From Rhizobium lusitanum (GTDB lineage Bacteria > Pseudomonadota > Alphaproteobacteria > Rhizobiales > Rhizobiaceae), in contig NZ_CP050308.1 in the NCBI RefSeq assembly GCF_014189535.1, positions 1,736,001 through 1,800,000 of the forward strand: a stretch of 64,000 nt of DNA. Reading direction: 5' to 3'. The notes under the pieces are model-generated. The model saw only the letters and a program-made list of their open reading frames with translations, made no database searches and was not told the origin of the DNA. This document shows positions 17,617-26,407 of this stretch, in pieces; position 1 is the first letter of the stretch; every line of letters begins with the position of its first letter. The position numbers and the translations under genes were made by a program.

Positions 17617-18741
17617 TCAAAACGATTGCGCGAAGCGCCGGTTGAGTTTGTCGATGAGGACTGTATGCCGCTCGGCGGTGCGCAGTCCATGGGTAATAAT
17701 CTCCGAAGCCTCACTTTGAAACGCCATATAGCCATCATGGCGCGGCCGGACATAAGCGCCTTCAAGGGTAGCCCGCGTATGACGGTAGAAATCGAGCGCC
17801 GACGCGTTGACCGCATCGCTGACCCAGGCATCGGCGTGACCCGGCTGGCCATTGCTTTCGGCGTAGAGGCCCGCCTGCACCGGCCCGCTGGCGATCCACC
17901 GCGCGAAGGCTTTGGCCTCCTCCGGCGCCGCCGTCCCAGCCGAAACGGCGATCCCCGTACCTCCAAGTGCGGAACCGTCGGACGATCTGCCATCGATCAC
18001 GGGCATATCGGCAAAGGCGATACGCGCCGAGCGGAATCCTGCGAAGGAATAGCTGACATAGCCGTAGATGAAAGGCGTAACATCATAACGGCTATCCGGC
18101 TCGCCCATGAGATCGAACACGGCGATCGGGTCCATGTCATAGCATTTGGGATCCATCCCTCTGAGGATCCGCGCCATCCAGTCGAGCACGACCTCGCCAT
18201 CCGCCCTGGCGATGAACTCCGGTCCCTCAATGCCGCAGGGCGTGCCGAGATGCGCCGCCAGCGTGAAGAAGGTCATCAGCACATGCGGCGAGCGCATCGG
18301 CAGGATCGCCCTGCCCTTCTCAGCCAGTGAAATGATCTCGGCGAGATCGGTGATCGGCCCACTCAGCCGATCCGGTCGGTAAGCCTGGACTTGCGTTGCC
18401 GCGTCGATCGGGAAGGCCCATTGCCGGCCCTGCCAATGGTAGCTCGGATAGGACCGGCCGACCGTGCCGGCGGCGATTGCCGCAAGCTCGTCCACATGCT
18501 CCGCATCATCAAGCGGCAGCAGGCAATTCTCGCGGGTGATCTGGCCGACATGCGGATGGTCGATGACGATCAAATCATACGCGGCGGCAAGCTCTTCGAC
18601 CGGGAAGGTCTCGAATTCCTGCAGCGAACGCTTCTCCCAGGCGATCTCGACACCGGTCTTTTCCAACCAAAGCTTCGAACAGGCCACCATCGGGTCGTAG
18701 CCGCGCGGATGCGACCAGGTCATTCCCTTGAGCTTCACCAT
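17617..18741 (-). CDS. Solute-binding-protein homologue without signal peptide
   Basis: A 374-aa protein with the fold pattern of family 1 extracellular solute-binding proteins: DLIVIDHPHVGQI, QWAFPIDAATQVQAYRPD, ALGGTGIAVSAGT and EEAKAFARWIASGPVQ. Its N-terminus ([20 protein letters not shown]) starts directly in the first beta strand, with no signal peptide or lipobox, so it should stay in the cytoplasm. The start codon shares one base with the stop of the MaoC gene (TGATG), so the pair is translationally coupled. A separate, exported binding protein with cognate permeases exists in the same operon. Its role may be a cytosolic ligand carrier, sensor or enzyme partner; none is established. 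Confidence 0.82.
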   Translation of the reverse strand: MVKLKGMTWSHPRGYDPMVACSKLWLEKTGVEIAWEKRSLQEFETFPVEELAAAYDLIVIDHPHVGQITRENCLLPLDDAEHVDELAAIAAGTVGRSYPSYHWQGRQWAFPIDAATQVQAYRPDRLSGPITDLAEIISLAEKGRAILPMRSPHVLMTFFTLAAHLGTPCGIEGPEFIARADGEVVLDWMARILRGMDPKCYDMDPIAVFDLMGEPDSRYDVTPFIYGYVSYSFAGFRSARIAFADMPVIDGRSSDGSALGGTGIAVSAGTAAPEEAKAFARWIASGPVQAGLYAESNGQPGHADAWVSDAVNASALDFYRHTRATLEGAYVRPRHDGYMAFQSEASEIITHGLRTAERHTVLIDKLNRRFAQSF

Positions 18742-19193
18742 CAGCCTGCCGCCCTGCGTTCGACGATCAGAATATGGTCGGCGGCGAGCACGACCTCGTC
18801 GCGCTGATTGAGCACCTCGCAGCGCTCGACAACGCGACCGGACACCGGGCGCTTCGGATCGTCTTCTTTCGCCGATATCGTCACCCGCGTGCGGATCGTG
18901 TCGCCGATATGCACCGGCCGGATGAACCGCAGCCGGTCGTAGCCATAGGAGAATGCGACAGGGTTGATCAGCGAGGCCGTCAGCCCGACGCCGATCGAGA
19001 AGATCATCGTGCCATGCGCGATACGCTGACCGCCGGGCAGGGTCTTGGCGAATTCCGCATCCATGTGATGCGGAAAGAAATCACCGGTATGGCCGGCATG
19101 GACGACGAAATCAGTCTCGGTGATCGTCCGCCCGGTCGTCGTCCTGACATGGCCGAGTTCATAGTCTTCGAAATAGATTGTCTGTTCGGCCAT
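18741..19193 (-). CDS. MaoC family dehydratase (first copy, motif intact)
   Basis: A 150-aa hot-dog-fold protein of the MaoC/(R)-enoyl-CoA hydratase family. The hydratase-2 motif is recognisable as GDFFPHHMD at residues 37-45, with Asp38 and His43 in the catalytic positions. The overhanging segment [20 protein letters not shown] is nearly shared with the second MaoC protein of this locus. Coupled by a 1-bp overlap to the signal-less binding-protein homologue and 3 bp from the Gfo/Idh gene. In a sugar-acid operon it may hydrate or dehydrate an acyl-CoA made by the CoA-transferase of the divergent arm. Confidence 0.87.
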   Translation of the reverse strand: MAEQTIYFEDYELGHVRTTTGRTITETDFVVHAGHTGDFFPHHMDAEFAKTLPGGQRIAHGTMIFSIGVGLTASLINPVAFSYGYDRLRFIRPVHIGDTIRTRVTISAKEDDPKRPVSGRVVERCEVLNQRDEVVLAADHILIVERRAAG

Positions 19194-19196
19194 GAC

Positions 19197-20270
19197 TTAC
19201 ACCTTCGGAAGTTCGGCAATCGGCGTCGCCGGAGCGGCACTCGACTGATAAGCGGCCTCGACCAGCGCCATGGTCTGCCAGGCATCCTCAACGGAGCCGA
19301 CCAGCACCTTGTCCTCGCCCGAGGCGAAGCGCTGCAGATTGGCCATGCGGTTGACGAAAGCGTCCGGAAACCAGGCGCCTTCGAGCTTCACCTCGACCCA
19401 CTCACTGCCACCATCAGGCTTAATCCATAGCTCGTCCGGCTCGCCGCGCGGATAGTCGAGATTGACGCCAAGCTTGACATAGGCCGCACCCTTGGTTCCC
19501 GAGATGCGGAACTCGCAAGCCTGGAACTTACGGCCAAAATCATGATCGTGATTGACAGAGAGCACGCAGCGCACCCTGTCGCCATAATCAAGGATCGCGG
19601 CCGTGCGCGTCTGCGCCATCTCATGGTTCGGATGGCCGATAGTCTTGGCATGCACGCCCTTGGGATTGCCGAGCAGGCCACGGATGAAATCGAGATAGTG
19701 GATCGAGTGCATCGCGATCTCGATGCGCGGTAGCCCCTTGAGGAACGGCCAGAGCCCCCACGGCGTCGCCAGCGCCAGCCAGGCGTCGAAGTCGATGACC
19801 TCGCCGAGATAGCCCTTCTCGACCGCATCATGAAGCGCCAGCATCATCGGCGCGAAGCGAAGCTGGAAATTCACCGCCGCTTTGATGTCCCGCTCGCGGC
19901 AGACCCTAAGTATCTCCGTCGCCCCGGTGAGATCGCCGCCCATCGGCTTCTGGATCAGAGCAAAGGAACCGCGCGGCAGCTTGGCAAGAATGGCGGCGTG
20001 GGCGGCGGGCGGCGTCGCCAGATCGAAGATCGCCCCTTCAACAGCCAGCACCTCGGCCTCGGTCGTGAAAACCCGGATGCCCCATTGATCCGCCAAGGCC
20101 TGCGCCTTTTCCGCATTCGGATCGTAAAGACCTACGACCGGAAAGCCGCCCTTCTTGTAGGCCGGCAAATGGGCATCGCCGACGATGCTGCCAGCGCCGA
20201 AGATCACGATGGGACGCGGGGCATTGGGCTTGGGCCACCATTGGCGGAGGGATTGGGGATCGAAAGTCAT
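19197..20270 (-). CDS. Gfo/Idh/MocA family oxidoreductase
   Basis: A 357-aa NAD(P)-dependent dehydrogenase. The Rossmann start is VIFGAGSIVGDAHLPAY, and the usual EKP motif appears as IQKPMGG (Gln for Glu) near residue 110, with the lysine kept. The C-terminal domain contains HSIHYLDFIRGLLG. The frame continues upstream through a repeat element, but the ATG at 20270 begins the conserved protein. It follows the mutarotase gene after a 121-bp palindromic spacer. A first-step sugar dehydrogenase giving a lactone is a likely role, in line with the lactonase-like gene in the other arm. Confidence 0.86.
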   Translation of the reverse strand: MTFDPQSLRQWWPKPNAPRPIVIFGAGSIVGDAHLPAYKKGGFPVVGLYDPNAEKAQALADQWGIRVFTTEAEVLAVEGAIFDLATPPAAHAAILAKLPRGSFALIQKPMGGDLTGATEILRVCRERDIKAAVNFQLRFAPMMLALHDAVEKGYLGEVIDFDAWLALATPWGLWPFLKGLPRIEIAMHSIHYLDFIRGLLGNPKGVHAKTIGHPNHEMAQTRTAAILDYGDRVRCVLSVNHDHDFGRKFQACEFRISGTKGAAYVKLGVNLDYPRGEPDELWIKPDGGSEWVEVKLEGAWFPDAFVNRMANLQRFASGEDKVLVGSVEDAWQTMALVEAAYQSSAAPATPIAELPKV

Positions 20271-20391
20271 TACACCCTCCCCTTGAGGGGGGAGGGTCGG
20301 ACCAAAGGTCCGGGGTGGGGTGATCCCTCCTGGCGCGACGAAGAGCGGCATGCGTGTCCCGAGCATCACCCCCACCCGCGCGTTCCGATGT
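20271..20391. repeat. Palindromic intergenic repeat inside the operon
   Basis: The spacer between the mutarotase and Gfo/Idh genes is built from nested inverted repeats. ACCCTCCCC-TTGA-GGGGGGAGGGT lies at about 20273-20296, CGGACC-AAA-GGTCCG follows at once, then a CACCCC-rich arm. This looks like a dispersed rhizobial intergenic mosaic element, similar in style to the element at 32413-32603. It may form a stable RNA hairpin between two co-transcribed genes. Confidence 0.6.
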
Positions 20392-20721
20392 CTAATCAAG
20401 ATGAAACACCTCCTCCATCATCGCCCACCACTCGCCCTCTTTGCGGGTCTCAAGCGGCTTCTGGCAGGGAATGCAAACCGACCACCATTCCTGGTTCTTC
20501 GGGCTCGCCGCCATCTTGGCCATATCGGCCTCGAAATCCGTACCGACATATTCCCAATAGCCGAAGAGCAGGTTTTCCGGCTCTTTCAGGAAGATCGAAT
20601 AGTTGGTGATGTTGCAGTCGGTGATCAGCGCCAGGATCTCGGGCCAGACGGCCGCATGCAGGCGCTTGTATTCCTCGATCTTCGACGGCTCCAGGCCGAT
20701 CACCATTCCCATGCGCTGCAT
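20392..20721 (-). CDS. L-rhamnose mutarotase family protein (RhaM-like)
   Basis: A 109-aa single-domain ferredoxin-like protein of the RhaM/YiiL family, which interconverts anomers of 6-deoxyhexoses. The family pattern is present: RMGMVIGLEPSKIEEYKRLH, then WPEILALITDCNITNYSIFL, LFGYWEYVGTDF and the C-terminal WWAMMEEVFHLD. The ATG at 20721 gives the normal length; the frame runs upstream into the enolase gene without a ribosome site. It lies 14 bp after the dehydratase gene. It suggests the imported substrate is a rhamnose- or fucose-like sugar. Confidence 0.9.
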   Translation of the reverse strand: MQRMGMVIGLEPSKIEEYKRLHAAVWPEILALITDCNITNYSIFLKEPENLLFGYWEYVGTDFEADMAKMAASPKNQEWWSVCIPCQKPLETRKEGEWWAMMEEVFHLD

Positions 20722-20735
20722 GATCGTGTCCTCCC

Positions 20736-21848
20736 TCAGCTGTGAATCTCTCTGGTGAACTCGCTGATCGAACGCGCCTTCACCGCTTCCCAATCCCAGG
20801 CAATGCCGATGCCCGGCTCAGAGGGTGCGAGTGCCTTGCCGTCGACGATCTCCATGCCCTTGGTGGTTAGATCGTCGAGCTGCGGGATATATTCGACATA
20901 TTTCCCGTTCGGCACGGCGCAGACGAGGCTGACATGCAGTTCCATCAGGAAATGCGGGCAGACGGGAATGTCGAAGGCTTCCGCCGCATGCGCCACTTTC
21001 AGCCAGGGCGTGATCCCGCCGATGCGGGCGACATCGACCTGGACGATCGAGCAGGCGCCTTTCTGCATGTACTCGCGGAAATGCCGGATCGAATAAATGG
21101 ATTCCCCAACCGCGATCGGCGTCGGCGTCGAGCGGGTCAGGCGAATATGGCCATCGAGATCGTCGGCCGGCAGCGGCTCCTCGATCCAGGCAAGATCGAG
21201 CTCCTTCAGCCGCGCAGCCCGGCGGATTGCCTCATCGACGGTAAAGCCCTGATTGCAGTCGGTCATGATCTCGAAGCTGGACCCGAGCGCCAGACGCATG
21301 GCCGACAGACGATCATAATCCTCCGAGCCATGCGGCTTGCCGATCTTCACCTTCGAGCCTGAGAAGCCCTTGGCCTTCGCCTGCAAGGCGTCCTCGACCA
21401 GGGCTTGCCTGTCGATATGCAGCCAGCCGCCCTCGGTCGTATAGAGCGGGCAACGATCCCTGGCACCGCCGGCGAGCTTCCAGAGCGGCAGGCTTTGCTT
21501 TTTGGCGCGCAGGTCCCAAAGGGCGGTATCGACAGCGGCGAGCGCCAGCGCCGTGATCGCACCGATGGTCGTCGCGTGGGTGGCAAACTCCATTTTGTGC
21601 CAGATCGCCTCGATGCAATCGGCATCCTCGCCGATCAACAGAGGTGCCAGATGATCCGACAGTAGCCGCATCACCGACGAACCGCCGGTGCCGATCGTAT
21701 AGCTGTAGCCGGTGCCGACTGCGCCATCTGAATCGGTGATGGTGACGATCGGCGTTTCCTGGCTGACGAAGCTCTGGATCGCATCCGTCCGCTTTACCTT
21801 CGGCGGTAGGTCGACCATGCGCAGTTCAATTTTCTCGATGCGGGCCAT
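20736..21848 (-). CDS. Enolase-superfamily sugar-acid dehydratase (mandelate racemase subgroup)
   Basis: A 370-aa two-domain enzyme predicted to dehydrate an aldonate or aldarate to a 2-keto-3-deoxy acid using Mg2+. The KxK motif is SKVKIG (K166, K168). Metal ligands are D197 (TDCNQ), E223 (WIEEP) and E249 (VGES). The second acid/base pair is D272 (VDVAR) with H299 (CPHFLMELH). The PHFxMExH block resembles L-talarate/galactarate dehydratases. It is about 60 residues shorter than typical L-fuconate dehydratase, so that exact assignment is not made. It follows the ABC ATPase gene by 16 bp. Confidence 0.88.
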   Translation of the reverse strand: MARIEKIELRMVDLPPKVKRTDAIQSFVSQETPIVTITDSDGAVGTGYSYTIGTGGSSVMRLLSDHLAPLLIGEDADCIEAIWHKMEFATHATTIGAITALALAAVDTALWDLRAKKQSLPLWKLAGGARDRCPLYTTEGGWLHIDRQALVEDALQAKAKGFSGSKVKIGKPHGSEDYDRLSAMRLALGSSFEIMTDCNQGFTVDEAIRRAARLKELDLAWIEEPLPADDLDGHIRLTRSTPTPIAVGESIYSIRHFREYMQKGACSIVQVDVARIGGITPWLKVAHAAEAFDIPVCPHFLMELHVSLVCAVPNGKYVEYIPQLDDLTTKGMEIVDGKALAPSEPGIGIAWDWEAVKARSISEFTREIHS

Positions 21849-21864
21849 ATCTCGCCTCCCTCGC

Positions 21865-22962
21865 TCAGAGCGCCAGGCTCTTGCCGGTTTCGATGGAGAA
21901 GAGATGTGCCTGGCTGAGATCGAAGCTCATCTTCAGCTGCTCGCCGCTTTTCAGGCCGCGTGGATTGAGCATGCGCGACACCCATTCGCGGCCGCCGAAT
22001 TCGACGAAAACAAGGGTTTCGTTGCCGAGCGGCTCGGTGATGGAGACGGGCAGCGTCACCTCATGCACCGCTGCCTCTGGACCGGAATGCAGGCCGTGGC
22101 CAGTGGGGAAAATATCGTCCGGGCGCAGGCCGAAGGCGACCTTCTCGCCATCCTTCACCCGGTCCGTAAACTGGCTCGGCAACGGCAGCCTGTCGCCATT
22201 CTCGAACACAAGCGCGCCGGCAGACACCAGTGCCTCCTCGATATTCATCGGCGGCGAGCCGATGAAGCCGGCGACAAAGCGGGTGGCCGGGCGCTTGAAC
22301 ACCTCGTCCGGCGTGCCGACCTGCTCGATATAGCCGTCACGCATGATGACGATGCGGTCGGCAAGCGTCATCGCTTCCACCTGGTCATGGGTGACGTAGA
22401 TCACCGTCGATTGCACCTTGGCATGCAGCTTCTTGATCTCGGTGCGCATCTGCGTGCGCAGCTTGGCGTCGAGGTTCGACAACGGCTCGTCGAAGAGGAA
22501 GACTTCGGGCTGGCGGACGATGGCGCGGCCCATGGCGACACGCTGGCGCTGGCCGCCGGAAAGCTGCGCCGGGCGGCGATCCATAAGCGTATCGAGGCCG
22601 AGGATGGCAGCCGCCTCGTTCACGCGCTGGTCGATCTCCGTCTGTGGCTGCTTGGCAATCTTCAGCGAGAAGCCCATGTTCTCGCGCACGGTCATGTGCG
22701 GATAAAGCGCATAGGACTGGAACACCATGGAGATATTGCGATCACGCGGCGGCAGGTCGTTGACGACGGTATCGCCGATCTCGATCGTGCCGTCGGAGAT
22801 GTTCTCGAGACCGGCGATCATGCGCAGCGTCGTCGACTTGCCGCAGCCTGACGGCCCGACCAGAGCGATAAACTCCTTGTCCTTGATATCAAGATCAATC
22901 CCGTGGACGATTTCCAGGGCACCGTAGCGCTTGACGAGTTTTTTGAGCGAGACCTGAGCCAT
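21865..22962 (-). CDS. Sugar ABC transporter ATP-binding protein (UgpC/MalK type)
   Basis: A 365-aa ATPase of a carbohydrate importer. Walker [11 protein letters not shown]-loop [10 protein letters not shown], signature [15 protein letters not shown], Walker [13 protein letters not shown] and switch region [11 protein letters not shown] are all present. A C-terminal TOBE/OB regulatory domain (about residues 240-365) is as in MalK/UgpC. The ATG at 22962 lies 4 bp after the permease stop and begins the standard N-terminus MAQVSLKKLVKRYG. It energises the two permeases encoded just upstream. Confidence 0.94.
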   Translation of the reverse strand: MAQVSLKKLVKRYGALEIVHGIDLDIKDKEFIALVGPSGCGKSTTLRMIAGLENISDGTIEIGDTVVNDLPPRDRNISMVFQSYALYPHMTVRENMGFSLKIAKQPQTEIDQRVNEAAAILGLDTLMDRRPAQLSGGQRQRVAMGRAIVRQPEVFLFDEPLSNLDAKLRTQMRTEIKKLHAKVQSTVIYVTHDQVEAMTLADRIVIMRDGYIEQVGTPDEVFKRPATRFVAGFIGSPPMNIEEALVSAGALVFENGDRLPLPSQFTDRVKDGEKVAFGLRPDDIFPTGHGLHSGPEAAVHEVTLPVSITEPLGNETLVFVEFGGREWVSRMLNPRGLKSGEQLKMSFDLSQAHLFSIETGKSLAL

Positions 22963-22966
22963 GGGA

Positions 22967-23833
22967 TCAACCTTTGACCGCACCGAATGTCAGACCTGAC
23001 ACCAGATGCTTCTGAATGATGAATGTAAGTGCGAGCGCCGGAACGATCATCACCACGGCGAGGGCACACATGCCGCGCCAGTCGATGGTGAATTCGGCCG
23101 TGTAGTCGAGCAGGCCGACCGGCAGCGTCTTGGAATTGACCGAGCGCGTCAGCTGCGAGGCCAGCGCATATTCGTTCCAGCAGGTGAGGAAGGCGAAGAT
23201 GCCGGCGGACGCGATGCCGGGGCCGGCGAGCGGAAACTCCACCTGCCAGAAGGCCTGCCAGCGCGTGCAGCCGTCGATCTGCGCGGCTTCCGCGAGATCC
23301 TTCGGCACCTGCCGGAAGAAGCCGTCGATCAGCCAGATGGTGAAGGGCACGTTCAGCGCGACATAGGTAAGGATCAGGCCGAAATGCGTGTCGATGATGC
23401 CGAGCCGCGCATAGACCATGAACAGCGGCAACGAGAGGGCGACACCCGGCACGGAGCGCGTCAGCATCAGGCCGAGGAACACGGTCGACTTGCCGGTGAA
23501 GCGGAAGCGGGCGAAGGCATAGCCGCCGGACATGCCGATGATGAGCGCGATGGCGGTCGAGGTGATGGAGATCACCAGCGAATTGCGGAAATAATCCCAG
23601 ACAGGAATGCCACCCTGCCCCGCGCCGCTGAACATGGCGCGATAGGCTTCGAGCGAAAGTTCCTGCGGGATCCAGACCGGCGGTTTCGCCATGATCTCGA
23701 CCGTCGGGCGCAGAGAACTCAGGATGATCCAGAAGCCCGGCAGGCAGATGATGAGCATCGCGATGAAAAGGCCAAAGAGATAGGCGACTTTTCCGATGCG
23801 GCGGCGCAGGCGTTGTTCGGTGTTGCGATCCAT
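22967..23833 (-). CDS. Sugar ABC transporter permease (MalG type)
   Basis: A 288-aa inner-membrane permease with six predicted helices. The coupling loop EAAQIDGCTRWQAFWQVEFP, about 90 residues from the C-terminus, is the MalG-type motif. The C-terminus [12 protein letters not shown] is typical of carbohydrate permeases of this class. The ATG at 23833 lies 2 bp after the preceding permease stop; a GTG three codons upstream is an alternative. It pairs with the MalF-type permease. Confidence 0.92.
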   Translation of the reverse strand: MDRNTEQRLRRRIGKVAYLFGLFIAMLIICLPGFWIILSSLRPTVEIMAKPPVWIPQELSLEAYRAMFSGAGQGGIPVWDYFRNSLVISITSTAIALIIGMSGGYAFARFRFTGKSTVFLGLMLTRSVPGVALSLPLFMVYARLGIIDTHFGLILTYVALNVPFTIWLIDGFFRQVPKDLAEAAQIDGCTRWQAFWQVEFPLAGPGIASAGIFAFLTCWNEYALASQLTRSVNSKTLPVGLLDYTAEFTIDWRGMCALAVVMIVPALALTFIIQKHLVSGLTFGAVKG

Positions 23834-23835
23834 GA

Positions 23836-24729
23836 TTACCACTCCGCTCCGATCTGGGTGCGGGCAAGCGCCAGCTTACGGAAGAAATACACTGTGAAGG
23901 CGATCGACAGGAGGATCGAGACATAGGCCATAGCGTTGGCGAGACCCATTTGCGCGTCGGCATAGGCCGTGCGCCCGACCAGCGTCCAGATAAGCTCCGT
24001 GCGCCGCGCCGGGCCGCCATCGGTCATGATCTTGACGATGTCATAGGCGCGGGCGACGTCGAGCGAACGGATGGTCATGGCGATGAAGGCAAAGGGCATC
24101 AGGAACGGCCAGGTAACGTAACGGAAGGTCTGCCAGCCCGTACAGCCATCGACTTTCGCGGCCTCCACCGGCTCCTGCGGCATGGCGAACAGACCGGCGA
24201 GGATGAGGATGGCGAAGACGGAGGTGGACGACCAGACTTCCGCGACGATGATCGAAAACAGCGCCAGATTGCCGTCGATCAGCCACGGAATGGCATCATT
24301 GGTGATACCTAGCGACTGCAAGGCATTGTTGATGACGCCGACATTGTCGTTGAACATGAACTTGAACTGGAAGCCGACGAGCACCGGCGAAAACATCATC
24401 GGGAACATCATCAGCGTGCGCAGGATGCGCTTGCCGTGGGTCGCCTTGTTGACCAGGAGCGCCAGGCCGAGGCCGAGCAGCATTTCCAGATTGAGCGCGA
24501 TCGTCAGCAGCACGACGGTCCGCACGAACGCCGCCAGGAACACCGGATCGGTCAGAATGCGGATGTAGTTGCGCAGACCGATGAAGGTGAAGAGCGTCGA
24601 CGGCCGCGTCAGGCGAAACGGCGTGAAGCTGGAATAGAAGGACAGAAGCAGCGGAAACAGCACCACCGCCACAAGCACGATGATCGCTGGAAGAAGCAGC
24701 AGGACCGGTGGGGATATTTTCTTGAACAT
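23836..24729 (-). CDS. Sugar ABC transporter permease (MalF type)
   Basis: A 297-aa permease with six predicted transmembrane helices and the coupling loop EAAKVDGCTGWQTFRYVTWP. The open frame extends upstream, but only the ATG at 24729 begins a plausible cytoplasmic N-terminus (MFKKISPPVLLLLPA) right before the first helix. It follows the binding-protein gene after a 181-bp spacer with a strong hairpin, so its expression is probably lower than that of the binding protein. Confidence 0.91.
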   Translation of the reverse strand: MFKKISPPVLLLLPAIIVLVAVVLFPLLLSFYSSFTPFRLTRPSTLFTFIGLRNYIRILTDPVFLAAFVRTVVLLTIALNLEMLLGLGLALLVNKATHGKRILRTLMMFPMMFSPVLVGFQFKFMFNDNVGVINNALQSLGITNDAIPWLIDGNLALFSIIVAEVWSSTSVFAILILAGLFAMPQEPVEAAKVDGCTGWQTFRYVTWPFLMPFAFIAMTIRSLDVARAYDIVKIMTDGGPARRTELIWTLVGRTAYADAQMGLANAMAYVSILLSIAFTVYFFRKLALARTQIGAEW

Positions 24730-24870
24730 GGTTTGCACCTGTCGGCATTCCTCAGCAGCGTGGCCCTGACTGCGTGAAATGCGATTACGTGGGGCCGAGA
24801 GGCCGGATTGACGTCCGGCCGGACAGACCAGCCCCAAAAAGGCGCAGGTCATAGGCATTTTTCAAAGACA

Positions 24871-24896
24871 TCCCGCACCCGTTTCCGGGCGCGGGA
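24871..24896 (-). terminator. Intercistronic hairpin after binding-protein gene
   Basis: An 11-bp stem with one G-U pair (TCCCGCACCCG / CGGGCGCGGGA) and a TTTC loop lies 14 bp after the binding-protein stop, before the permeases. On the minus strand it is followed by TGTCTTTG, a weak T tract. It may be a partial terminator or a 3'-end stabiliser that raises binding-protein levels over membrane subunits. Confidence 0.6.
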
Positions 24897-24910
24897 CCTG
24901 ATTGCATCGA

Positions 24911-26227
24911 TCAGAGCGAACCGGCATCCTTCAGGACGTCGGTCGCCTTTTGCGCGGCCGTGTCGAGCGCTTCCTTGGAGGTCTTGTCGCCGAGGATGGC
25001 GGCCTGAAGCTCAGGATAGACGACGTTGGAAATCTCGATCCACTGCGGCGTGCGCGGAACCGGGAAGGCGTATTTCATCGATTCCTGGAAGGTGCTCAGC
25101 ACTTCCTTCTTGTAGGGATCGGACGCAGCCTGCTGGATGTCCCATTCCCAGACCGCCTTGCGGGTCGGCAGCGTGCCGTTGGCGGCTTCGAGCTTCTGCG
25201 AATCGTCATTGGTCAGGAACCAGACGAGCGAGGCAGCCGCGTCCTTGTGAGCGCAAGCCTCGGTCACCGAGAAGCCGTGATGGCCGGACCAGCCGGTATG
25301 CTTGCCGGACGAACCGACGGGCTGCACGACGACGCCGACATTGCCGGCAACCTTCGAGGATTTCGGATCATTGAAATAGGTCGCCCAGCCCGGCCAGTCG
25401 AGATCGAGAGCGACGGTGCCCGAGGCAAAACCGGCGCCGAGATCGTCCCAGAGATAGTTGGTCGTGCCGACCGGAACGGCCTTCGCCTTGTACATGTTCA
25501 CGAACCAGTCGAGCGCGCGCACGCCGGCTTCGGAATTGAAGGCCGGCTTGCCGTCCTTGTCGAGATATTCGCCACCTTCCGCAACCAGCATTTCAAAGAA
25601 GCGACCGTTGATTGCCTCTTCCTTGCCGGGGAATTGCGTGCCGAAGAAATTCGGCGGATTGGCAAAGAAAATCGCCTGATCCGACACTTCCTTCCAGGTC
25701 TTCGGCGGCGAGAGATCGTAGCCGTACTTGGCCTTGAACGCCGTCTTCTTCGCCTCGTCGCTATAGAGGCTCTTCTGGTAGTAGAGCGCCGAAACGTCGA
25801 ATTGCGCGCGCGGCAGCATGATCAGCCGTCCGTCGATGGTGGATGCCCCAATCGTCGAATCGACGAACTGGGCGATCTCCTCCTTCGGCAGCAGTTTGCC
25901 GAGATCGGTATAAAAGTCGGGATACTGCGGCGCAAAGGACGAGTGGTTCGAGCCGACACACCAGGAGATATCGCCCGACGCCATGTCCGACTTGATTTCC
26001 TTGTCGAGCTCGAAATGGTTCTTCTTGGAGAGGATATTGACCTTGGCGCCGGTCTCCTTCTCCCACTCGGTAATGCGCGCATAGAGCGGCTCATATTGCT
26101 GGCCGCCGATCAGCTTGGCATCGATCGTCACGCCCGGAAACTTGCCGGGCAGGTCGGCGGCAAAAGCCGCGGTGCTCGCGAGCAATGCCAATATGCCGGC
26201 GGCAAGACCGGCCTTCAAATTCCTCAT
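24911..26227 (-). CDS. Sugar ABC transporter substrate-binding protein
   Basis: A 438-aa periplasmic binding protein of carbohydrate family 1. The signal peptide MRNLKAGLAAGILALLASTA ends near AAFAADLPG (cleavage about residue 24). The mature protein shows TEWEKETGAKVNILSKKNHF, LPRAQFDVSALYYQKSLY and VPRTPQWIEISNVVYPELQ. The ATG at 26227 sits 7 nt after GGGAGG; an ATG two codons earlier is too close to that site. It is first in the ten-gene minus operon and diverges from the IclR gene. A 6-deoxyhexose or sugar acid is a likely ligand from context. Confidence 0.9.
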   Translation of the reverse strand: MRNLKAGLAAGILALLASTAAFAADLPGKFPGVTIDAKLIGGQQYEPLYARITEWEKETGAKVNILSKKNHFELDKEIKSDMASGDISWCVGSNHSSFAPQYPDFYTDLGKLLPKEEIAQFVDSTIGASTIDGRLIMLPRAQFDVSALYYQKSLYSDEAKKTAFKAKYGYDLSPPKTWKEVSDQAIFFANPPNFFGTQFPGKEEAINGRFFEMLVAEGGEYLDKDGKPAFNSEAGVRALDWFVNMYKAKAVPVGTTNYLWDDLGAGFASGTVALDLDWPGWATYFNDPKSSKVAGNVGVVVQPVGSSGKHTGWSGHHGFSVTEACAHKDAAASLVWFLTNDDSQKLEAANGTLPTRKAVWEWDIQQAASDPYKKEVLSTFQESMKYAFPVPRTPQWIEISNVVYPELQAAILGDKTSKEALDTAAQKATDVLKDAGSL

Positions 26228-26361
26228 CGTCATTCCTCCCTAAAGAACCGGACTCCCCGTCCGATCGCCCTTACGACCCAAATATGGATCATTGATTTAT
26301 ATGTAAACATCATATTCATTGGCCGTCAAGCCGGGATCAACGGCGCTTGCAAATCGCAATC

Positions 26362-26384
26362 ATTCACATATGAATGATGATTCA
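26362..26384. promoter_or_regulatory. Alternating inverted half-sites, probable IclR-type operator
   Basis: Three half-sites ATTCA (26362-26366), TGAAT (26371-26375) and ATTCA (26380-26384) alternate in orientation with an exact 9-bp period. Another ATTCA lies at 26314-26318. They sit in the divergent region between the transporter operon and the IclR gene, just upstream of its proposed GTG start. This is a plausible site for autoregulation and control of both arms. Confidence 0.55.
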
Positions 26385-26407
26385 TGTTCATTGATGAGAG
26401 GCCCGCC

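Noticed and set aside
20736..21848. Calling the enolase-family enzyme L-fuconate dehydratase
   Set aside because: Active-site residues fit the mandelate racemase subgroup generally, and the protein is about 60 residues shorter than typical L-fuconate dehydratases. The PHFxMExH block is closer to talarate/galactarate dehydratases.
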